Below, piece after piece: positions 55,631 through 64,000 of a DNA stretch of 64,000 nt. The number at the start of each line of letters is the position of its first letter. Within the stretch, counting starts at the first letter, position 1. This stretch comes from Dendrocalamus latiflorus (Eukaryota > Streptophyta > Magnoliopsida > Poales > Poaceae), in NCBI GenBank assembly GCA_017311315.1, contig CM029636.1, positions 22,995,139-23,059,138 of the forward strand, read 5' to 3'. The notes beneath the pieces were generated by a model that searched no databases, was not told where the DNA came from, and worked only from the letters and a program-made list of their open reading frames with translations. The translations under genes and the position numbers were made by a program.

Positions 55631-57526
55631 GAGCAAGTACAATAATGCTGACTAGGTCGCATCTAACGAAATCTACATCAACACAATCTTATATGGAAGA
55701 GAGAGAAAAGAGAAGAGAGAGGCAAGCTGCTCCTTATATAAGAGGTAACCTCTAGCACATCATACGAGGAGAGAGAGGCAAGCTGCCCCTCATGCAAGAG
55801 GTGACCCTGATATATTTATGCAAGTATTAAATATTTGAGTGCTTTAGTAGAGGTAACATCTACTCAACTTAGAGCACTCCCAATGGTGCATTAATAGTAG
55901 TTTCTATCCCTCTTAATCACTATAACAGCTCAGCATTTTGCTTATGTGTCAATGAAATTATTGTAGAGAGAGAGTAGAGAATGGTGAAACGATTTCTACA
56001 GATAGGAACCGAGTCCTCGCTGCGATCGATGAGAGAAGAAACCATTGAAACTGCGTTGGGAAGACCTCGATCGTTTCTAGCACGGACAGTGCGGATCCGG
56101 TACGCCGTCGCAGCCCGCGCCAAAGCTTCGCGCGCGAAAGATTGGCGCCACGCGCGCTTCTTCCCCGGCCGCGCCCATCCTCCCCATTGCAGCCGTGCCG
56201 ACGACCTCCTCTTCGCCACCCGCCGCGGCGTTCCTCTACCCCGCCGCCGGCCGTTTCTCTTCCATCGCCGTCACCACTGCTCCTTCCCTGGCCGCGCCCA
56301 TCCTTCCCACTGCAGCTGCGCCGTCCCAGATCCGGTTCTCCTCCCCGCGCGCGCGCTGTCCCGCATCCGGTTCTCCTCCCCACGCACCGCCTCCCCGTGA
56401 CCCGCCTACCCGCGCGAACGAAGCTCACCGCCAGCGCGAACGCCGCCCGCCTCCCAGCGCGCTGCCTCCCGGCGCGAACGCAGTCCACAACCTACATCCC
56501 TCCCCGCCTGCGTGAACACCTCCCGCATGTTGGAAAATAAGCCAGACTTGGTCTGGATTTTTGGTCTGTTTAGTCATTTGTCAGGTTTCGGTTTGAGTTT
56601 GATGCTCTCAGCCGAAAATCTGTAGTATTTTGTTGTGTGCGTTTTATCTCCCGTGTGATCGTGCAGTGTAGCACGTTTTAGTATTTTGTTGTCGGTTATG
56701 CAGTAGTGGAGTCCGAGTCTAGCGGATCGCGCTGGCTGTGGCGTGATTTGCGTACTGGGTTGTTGCTCTCTGAAATGTTCAGAGTTAAGGTTGAGTCTTC
56801 AGTTGTATGCAGATTTAGAGTTTTACGGTGAATAGTGCAGAAACCGGAAAATTGCCCTGAGCGTTCTGTGTCTTCTCCGATACTCTCCACTTCCAAAATT
56901 GTCTTTGATCCGGTTGAAATAATTGGGTTCTTGGGTGTTTCCTGGATTGATTCCTTTCACCGCCTGCCAGACTGAGGCCAACGCACAAGCCAACGCAAGG
57001 AGCAAGCACTGGGCAACGGACCTCAGCATCGAACTCGTTTGGCATCGAAGACGACGACGATATTCTGAATGGCTGTTGTGTTTTCTTGCTGTATCAATGC
57101 GTATATGCTGGCCTGTTTTCCATTGACATTTCAATTTGCATGTGAGCCTGCTGGAGTGCTCAGTTATCGTGGATTTGCACAGTAAAACTGTATTTTATAA
57201 AAGATAATTAAGTTGCTCTAGAACAAAGTATGGCCACATGAAAGCTGCATATACTCTTGCCACAGCTGAACAAACCTTTATTTATAGAGCATGAAAGAGA
57301 ATATTAATTTTTCTCTACATAGAAACTACTATAGAAACTATGCATTGGAAGCAATTAGGTCTAAATAATAATTTATTGTTCTCTCTCTTTTAGAAACTAC
57401 CTCAAGAAACTTTGCATTGGGAGTGCCCTTATTGTATTACCTACCTCCACCATGAGTCACGTGTATTCTTTTTACTTATTTGGCTAGTCCTAGAGGTAGC
57501 AGCCACCTCTTCTATTAAACTTGCTC
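55631..57526. mobile_element. Tourist-type MITE interrupted by a second element
   Basis: The ends are GAGCAAGTACAATA and the inverse TATTAAACTTGCTC, flanked by TAA on both sides (55628-55630, 57527-57529). The MITE itself is 55631-55871 plus 57432-57526, about 336 bp. Between them lies the 1557-bp element 55872-57428 with its target duplication. Confidence 0.8.
55872..57428. mobile_element. PIF/Harbinger-type element nested in Tourist MITE
   Basis: The ends GAGCACTCCCAATG and CATTGGGAGTGCCC are inverted repeats (one mismatch), and subterminal TAGTTTCTA/TAGAAACTA also pair. The target duplication TTA lies at 55869-55871 and 57429-57431. A GC-rich block (56060-56520) and fragments such as 56930-57120 may be captured host sequence. 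No transposase is seen. Confidence 0.8.
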
Positions 57527-57689
57527 TAATGGGCCTACAATATGTGCTTTCTAGTAACAAGCTCCCCTCCAATAGTCTATTTAGCTTGTATCTTTGTCTT
57601 GGTTAACACTTCTGCTTGTGATTTTCTGTGCTTAATCTCAGTGCATTATCCAATGTAGATTTATAGATGTGTAGTGTTTTCTTTATTTA

Positions 57690-58180
57690 GGTTGTGTTTG
57701 GTTTAGAGACAAGGTGGGATGGGATGGTCCTGTCCCTGATTTTGGGATGGGATGATCCCATTTTTTGTTTGGTTAGGGGGATAGAGTCATCCCTGTTTTT
57801 TGTTTGGTTGGAAGGATAAAGTGGGATGGAATAGTCCCATCCTTTGTTTGGATGGAAGGATGAAGGTGGGACATGTGTGGTCTTTGAGCTTTTTTTTAAA
57901 AAAAATTGAAGGCTATTGTTGATATGTTTGTACACATAAGCCTTTGAGTTTTTTTAAAAAAATTTAAACAAAATAGTACTTAAAAAAACAAAGAGGTGGG
58001 ATGACTCTATCCCACGTGGGATGACTCTGTCCCATGAAAAAAAGAGGATTACCTGGTCCCGGATCTACAAGGAATATTCCTAGTGGGATGTCCTTGACTC
58101 TGCTTGTCCCAGAAGCAAACACTACCCCAAAATGGGATATTCTACCTGGGACGTCCCTGTCCCTCGAACCAAACACTGCC
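57690..58180. mobile_element. Harbinger-type non-autonomous element, 491 bp
   Basis: The ends GGTTGTGTTTGGTT and AACCAAACACTGCC are imperfect inverted repeats, flanked by TTA (57687-57689, 58181-58183). The interior repeats GGGATGG(G)AT and TGTTTGGTT words. Confidence 0.75.
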
Positions 58181-58183
58181 TTA

Positions 58184-60115
58184 GAGACCCTCCACCGTAT
58201 CATGAAGATAGCGCACCATTCCACCACATCTTGTAGCGATGTACTAAGCTATTCCTACCTATTTATTTGAGTCATGCACATTTATCTGTGTACTTATTTA
58301 TTATTCTGATGATCCATCTTCTAATGGAAATTTAATTTATGTTGTAGGCTCATCCTAAGAAAACTGCCACAGCTCCACCGTCTCACATTGATTCAATAGT
58401 TGTATAGACAGGTGCATTGTATAGAATATACTACTTCTCATGGATATGCAGGTTTTTAATATGCATAGTGGGACACCTAATGTTGCCGCCTGCGGATAAT
58501 TTATCAGGTGCAACCTAATACCTAATTAGTTGAGGTACAAAATCAACATGAAAATTAAAAAATAATAATGTACCTCTCAATTTGCTCTACTTATTTATAA
58601 AATTTCGAATTTAAATTCATTCTATGTTAAAAGTAACAAAAAATAAGAAATTGGTAACAAATGATAGATGAAAAGGAAAAGGACAAATGCTTACTGTTCA
58701 TAGCGAATTTTTATGTTTTTGTTTCTTCAACCGCAATGCGAGGAGCTCTCTCGAGAAGCTTGGCTAAAATGAGGACGTCTCACTTGGCCTGTCCGGGTTT
58801 GAGCCCTCACCAAAACTAGAAGACAAAGCCGGGTTCGTTGCCGGGAAAGGCTCGCCTATCACGACAAGATGCAAATAGCTCCAACAGCAATCCCTCTAGA
58901 GCCACTCCATAACACATTATGGTGATTGATGTGCTATTATTGTCCCGATCTTTCGATGAGAATGATAATTTCGATTGGCGATGATCAACTCTCACGATCC
59001 AGCCTACGAACGCATCACGTACGAACCAAGCAATCGTTGAACTAATCACCAAGTCATTATCAACCGTGCCAAGAGCACGGTTGACCTGACCACGAAGATC
59101 TATTCCTGTATGCTACCGAAGAACACGCAAGAACAAGATCACAAGCAATCTGAAATTGCAAATGTATAAATTGAGTTCAAAAGGTGGGATTCCGTAGAGA
59201 TTCTTTACGGTTGGTCTAGTCAACACAAGCGAAGAACAAGAGTTTTCACAATGGAAAAACTAAGCAAACAAAATCCGAGAAAACTAGAAGGGTACGGCCT
59301 CCTTAGATAGGGGAGGGAAGGCCGCACAAAACTAAGAAATAAGAGGTGGTACTATTCATGATACTGTTCGCATGAATAATGCGGCCGTGAACAGTACGGG
59401 CCTAGAGAGGGGGCGCCTTCTCCTGGGGCCCAAGCATTAGAAGACCCGAGTTGGCCCAAATAGGTGATGCAGCACCGTCTTTGAGTGATTGCGATGTGCA
59501 CAAGAGGAATTTGGAGATGAGGCTAGATTCATTGGAAAGAGGACGAGAAAATCTTTTCATCGAGTACTCATGGGTCTCAAACGGACTCCGTATGTGAAAG
59601 TTATGCATGTTTAAAGTTGGTGCTGTCTTCGGAGGCCGAATTGAATCGCACATGTGTGTCTTCATGATCAGCTCCTAAGTTCCTAAGTAAAAGAATATCA
59701 CAAGCATTAGGTGTTAGAAATGTAGGCAATATTTTAATTTCAAGTTTTATTAGGAGACAAAAATAATAAACTAATGATGCAAAACTCACATGTAACAGCA
59801 AGTTACTCATCATACTTCAGAATATACACAAGGAAGAATATAGTAACTAAGTCGTACGTGCGCGCAAACGACTTACTTGTTAGCCTGATGAAGAACAGGA
59901 GCCGCGTAGGCTTGACGCAGTGCAGAACGTAAATGTCGCAGTGCAGTGAGCGGTCGCGCAGATGCCCAGAAACCTTATTGCTGCCCCGTGCAGGTACTCT
60001 CTGCGGCAATAGTTCGGAGATAGCCGCTCTCCCTCCTTCCAGGTGCACGTCGGGAAGAAAGGTCGATGAGGTTCAGACAACACAGCACAACAGCACAGAA
60101 AGAAGGGGAAGAATG
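58184..60115. other. Gene-free interval with retroelement remnants
   Basis: No gene. 59340-59400 has GTGAACAGTACGG/ACTATTCATGATACTG phrases common in grass Gypsy LTRs. 59880-60115, read on the - strand, has GCAGAGAGTACCTGCACGGGG, a phrase I associate with LTR 3' parts. It is probably the left portion of an older - oriented LTR split by the solo LTR that follows. Confidence 0.4.
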
Positions 60116-60687
60116 GAGGTTGTCGAAACCCAGAGTAACGACTCTTGGATCCTCTGTGTAAATCGCACTAGTCCAGGATCAGCTAGTGCACACAGTAACA
60201 ACAAAGATAAATACCAAGCACAAATGACTAACTTCATTAAATAAAAAGTACGGCCTTATGGCCAAGTCTTACATCAACGCCCATTGGCAAAATTAAATAA
60301 AGCAAATAACTGCGGAAGCAAACTGAAAAGAAGCGAAGCCCAAGCCTGCCCACAGGAAAACGACAGTAAGACGCGGCCTACTCGTCCTGATCTTCACCGT
60401 GGTCGACATCATCTTCCTCTGTATGGAGATTGTAAGGTGAGTACAAACTTGTACTCCGTAAATCACACGGAGAAATGCAACATAATGATAAATGCTTCAA
60501 TGGAAAGCTTATAGGGTTAGTTTGCAAAAAACAACATTTAATGAAATACATTAGATAGATTGAAAATGTTGAATTTAATACAGCAAGTAAAAAACAATAC
60601 TTGTAGTCGAAAATAATACCGTCAGTGCAGGCTTTGACCAAACACCAACCTATTCACGGGCATCCCACCCGGACCATCTTTTCCAAA

Positions 60688-60832
60688 AGATCATGTATGG
60701 ATTCCATCCATCCATACGCTTCCAAACACTCGTGGATTCCATCCATCCACAAGTTTCCAATCTCTCTCATGGGTTCCATCCACCCACAAGGTTTTCATTC
60801 TCTCATGGATTCCATCCATCCATAAGGTTTTT
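60688..60832. repeat. Imperfect ~37-bp tandem repeat inside solo LTR
   Basis: Four copies of a unit containing CATGGATTCCATCCATCCA followed by a short AAGGTTTTC-like tail, with copy-to-copy changes. Confidence 0.8.
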
Positions 60833-62762
60833 CGAAAATTATTTTTGAAAAACAAAATCTAATCCATGAAAAACTTTTACTCAGCATGCCCATGACCGTG
60901 GGCACGGCTATCCAGGATAGATTATACACTCTGCAGAGGTTGTACAGCTTTACCTACAAGACACGATCATCCCTTTGTACCACTAGATTACACACTTCCT
61001 TAGGTGTGCGGTGGGGAGTCGTGACAAGGCCTTTACAATGCAAAGCCTTCAACCTGGCCAAGCCAACTTTAAGGTTTCACCCTAGTAAGGAATCCACCAG
61101 ACCGGGACCCCCTCTTGAGCTTAAGTGAGACTTCTCATGGCTACAACCACGCTCATCCAAGTGGGACTTCGCATGACACCAACCACGCCCACTTTCAACC
61201 TACGACTTGACTCAGATTGGGACTTCGCAAATTATTCAGCCAGGGCTGTCTCATACCAGCCATGTGGTAGTACGATAGGGCTTTGCAACAGTAGCTCACA
61301 GACCGGTCCTTAATTGACTTAGGCCCAACCACATACCCCTGTGCACGACAGTCAACCACTGCGGCTCCGACCAACAGGGCATGCCTGCACTCACCATCTA
61401 ACCAATTGCCTAAGTCTAAAACAATTTTTATATTTTGTTTTTCTAAAATATTTCATAAACCTCCTTCACTCACCAAAGTCAAGAGTAGCTTTGAAAAGCT
61501 TATCATTTTATGTGAAAAAACTCATCATTTTACGTGAAAGATATCCTAAGACCAAATAATATATCTAAGCAGAGCTAAGCATTTAATATAATATTCTCTA
61601 GCCAATACTAGTGTATTAACTAGAGTTTGATTCTAGGGTGACAAGGTATCAGGGAAATTCAATATCAATGGAGGTGATAATAAGTAGGCAATAACTAAGT
61701 TTAAAACTGAGTTGAAATATGTTGAATAAAAATATGCATGCAGAATAGTTTAAAACAACATAATTTTATTTTGAAAACTAGGATCAACATGACATGATCA
61801 AGGAGTGTGACTTGCTTTGCTCTTCAAATTGGTGCAAACTTTCGTCTTTGAATTCTCCCGAACCGTCGAAGTCTACACGTGAAAATACCCACCAAATTCA
61901 AATTGACTTCAAATATTTGAATTGAGGCCAGAAATGGATAGAGAGAAATTTTTTATGGATTTAGAAATTTTAATGGGCTCAATCAGAGTTAGGACGAAGG
62001 AGAACGGGCTTCGGGAAGTTTAAATTCAGAGAAAAAGGAAAAAGGAATTTCTGGAACTATTTTTCTAAAAGAAAATCTGGATTTATGACGTCAGCGAGGA
62101 ATTTCTTTTCGGCTGATTTATTTTCCAACTGAAAAATCGGGTTAATGACGCCATGCTGGCGTCAGCCTAGGGATGGGCCGATTGACAGTGGGCCCTGGTC
62201 CATAGACCGGGTCCACGGGCGGGTGGATCGGCTGAGGTGGCACAGGGAGACAGCTGGCACGGGCGTGGCGCTGACGGGGTAAGGGTTGCCGAGGTGGCGC
62301 CACATGGCTGCCACCAGGGCTGCCACGCCAGCAACCGAGGCAGCACCAGCCAGAGGTGGCGATCAGGCGCGGCGGCGACAGCACTCCGGCGCACGGCGGC
62401 CGGCGGCGAGGAGCGGAGGAGGAAGAGGGAGCTGCGGGGATCACGGGGTGGGGCGCGGGCCTTACCGGCGGCGAGCGGAGACGGCTGGCGGCGAAGAGAG
62501 GCGGCGGCGCGGCTTGGTTGTAGGCGGCGGGGGCTAATCGGCGGCGCTCGAGCCGGGCGGAGGGGCGGCCGAGGTTGAGGGCGGCGCGGCGAAGTCGAAG
62601 GCGACGTCGGCGGGGCTCGGGAAGCGGCGGCGCGCCGGAAATTCCTCACCGGAGGAGAGGCGGCGCCTGGGGAGAGGAGACACGGCGTGGGGGAGCTCGG
62701 GTGGCGAAGAGGACGAATTGGAGAGCGGAGGGGGTGAAGCGAGATGGGGCGGAGCTCGGGGC

Positions 62763-62772
62763 GCCTTTTATA
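62763..62772 (-). promoter_or_regulatory. TATA box of solo LTR
   Basis: CTATAAAAGG on the - strand, followed by a GC- and CT-rich leader. It could still drive transcription leftwards. Confidence 0.55.
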
Positions 62773-63780
62773 GACGTCGGGGAGGGGAGGGTGGCCGGGA
62801 ATTCCTCGCCGGAGGTTGGCGGGGTGGCGGCGGTTACCGGGGGGGTCGTGCGGTGTGGGGAGGTGGGCGCGGCGAGTGCGGGGGTGGTTAGGGAGTGGGC
62901 GGCGCGCGCGGTAAGTGGGGGGAGTGGCCGGGAAGGGCGGGGCGGCCGGTTGCGGGAGGCGGCGGCGCGGGAGGAAGGAGGAGGCGCGGTGGAGAAGACG
63001 GGTCCGACACGTGGGCCTGAGGTGCAGCGAGAGAGGAGGCGCGGGCGGCCAGGATGGCGCCACGCTGGGGAGAGGGGGTCGAACGGCCGTGTGGGGAGAG
63101 GGGCGCGAACGGAGCAGATCGGGCCGAGGCGGGAATGGGGGAGGATCCGGGCCAGACACGTGGCGAGCACGGGAGAGGGGTAGGCAGGATGGGGCGATGG
63201 CCAGATAGCGGCGACGTGGACGGGATCTGGCCGTCCACGTGGCGGCCGGAGGGGAAGGAAGGGGTTTTAATTTTTATTTTCTGATTTTAAGATTTTTAGA
63301 AAAGCCTAGGAAATTCATTAAGCCTCAGAAAAATATGAAATAACTTCCACAATTTCCAGAACAATTCAGAGAACCTCCTGGAGACATTTTGGACTTATTA
63401 AAAATATTTTCAACTAATGTTGGTATTATATTTTTATACCTAAAATACTTTTTATTTTCAAAAATAGATTTTAAAACTCCAGAAAACTCAGAAAAACCAA
63501 ATAAGAGCCAAATAAATGCAAATAATTAATTTGACATATAATTTTTTTTATAGAAAATCAAAATATCTCTTTATTTAATAATATTTTTAGATTTTACTTA
63601 AAATACTTTTCAAATCAGGCTTTTTCAAAAACAGAAAATCTAGGGCAAAACCAAAAATAAAATTTAGGCAACAAAAATACTTATTTAATTTAAATTTTTA
63701 TTTTAATATTATTCATTTACTTATTTATTTATTTATTTATTTATTTTTATTTTAATAAAAACCTGGGCTGTTACAGAGGT

Positions 63781-64000
63781 GCAAAATTCTCTCTCTGTTC
63801 CTGGACGTCTCCAGGCCCTTTTAAGGCCTGCTGCGTTTTAAATAGAATTATGCATTGGTAACTACCTCATCAAATCACAGATTAAGTAGTGTAAATTCAC
63901 TTGTAACCGTCTCATTCAAATGTTTGAATCTCATTCAAACAGCGAGAGAGATGTGCAGAGTTTAGCAAAATAACGATAGACTTGGTCTGCCAAGTGGTGC
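63781..64000 (-). mobile_element. Right portion of older interrupted LTR
   Basis: On the - strand it contains CTTAAAAGGGCCTGGAGACG, TATA-like and followed by a leader that would join the 59880-60115 segment across the solo LTR insertion. It runs off the window end. Confidence 0.35.

Larger units (their letters stand above)
60121..63775 (-). mobile_element. Large solo LTR (probably Gypsy), 3655 bp
   Basis: On the - strand it starts TGTAACAGCCCAGG and ends GGGTTTCGACA. The 5-bp target duplication is GAGGT (60116-60120, 63776-63780). No internal region or second LTR exists, so recombination between two LTRs is the likely origin. A TATA box on the - strand, CTATAAAAGG at 62763-62772, lies 1 kb from the 5' end, consistent with U3. 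The GC-rich block 62150-63250 has long overlapping frames on both strands that I attribute to composition. Confidence 0.88.

Noticed and set aside
62167..63183. 330-aa ORF (-) and 202-aa ORF (+) near the right end
   Set aside because: They lie in the GC-rich part of a solo LTR, are open on both strands and show no domain.

Overview
This is nuclear DNA from a grass (Poaceae). Three intron-containing host genes, all on the + strand, sit in a dense field of transposable elements. The evidence for a grass is the GC-rich first exons against AT-rich introns, the elements typical of grass genomes (CACTA with CACAGACGGTT subterminal repeats, Tourist/PIF-Harbinger, Stowaway, Ac-like hAT, a tRNA-derived SINE, Copia and Gypsy LTRs), and the protein families. 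The species cannot be fixed from the sequence alone.

Layout. 1-9312: most of a CACTA (En/Spm) transposon. Its right terminus ends at 9312 and its left terminus lies outside the window. Its TNP2-type and TNPA-type genes are on the - strand and both are broken; an unrecognised + strand ORF and two long hairpins lie in its 5' part. 9313-14434: LTR-like remnants and the FBA promoter region. 14435-16398: plastid class I fructose-bisphosphate aldolase (5 exons, 388 aa). 16399-25739: gene-free, with a Stowaway MITE, a non-autonomous CACTA element and a 1.27-kb Harbinger-type element with a GC-rich core. 25740-34135: a four-CBS plus PB1 protein (14 exons, 542 aa) whose intron 12 carries a 3.66-kb pol-less Copia element. 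34136-41696: gene-free, with a probable solo LTR, an Ac-like hAT element with a perfect 8-bp target duplication and several MITE remnants. 41697-46926: filament-like plant protein (FPP; 4 exons, 1038 aa) with a SINE in intron 1. 48098-55437: a 7.34-kb Copia element whose two 244-bp LTRs read as identical but whose gag is broken. 55631-58180: a Tourist MITE split by a larger Harbinger-type insertion, then a third element of the same superfamily. 60121-63775: a 3.65-kb solo LTR in - orientation, itself apparently inside an older LTR.

The three host genes act in unrelated places: Calvin cycle/plastid glycolysis, a probable adenylate-sensing membrane-anchored regulator, and a long coiled-coil protein. 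Nothing suggests they form a functional cluster. Most of what is unusual lies in the mobile DNA: hierarchical palindromes and hairpins in the CACTA element, nested insertions dated by target duplications, and a very young Copia copy that probably moved with help in trans. All boundaries, splice sites and family names come from reading the sequence; no database search was possible.
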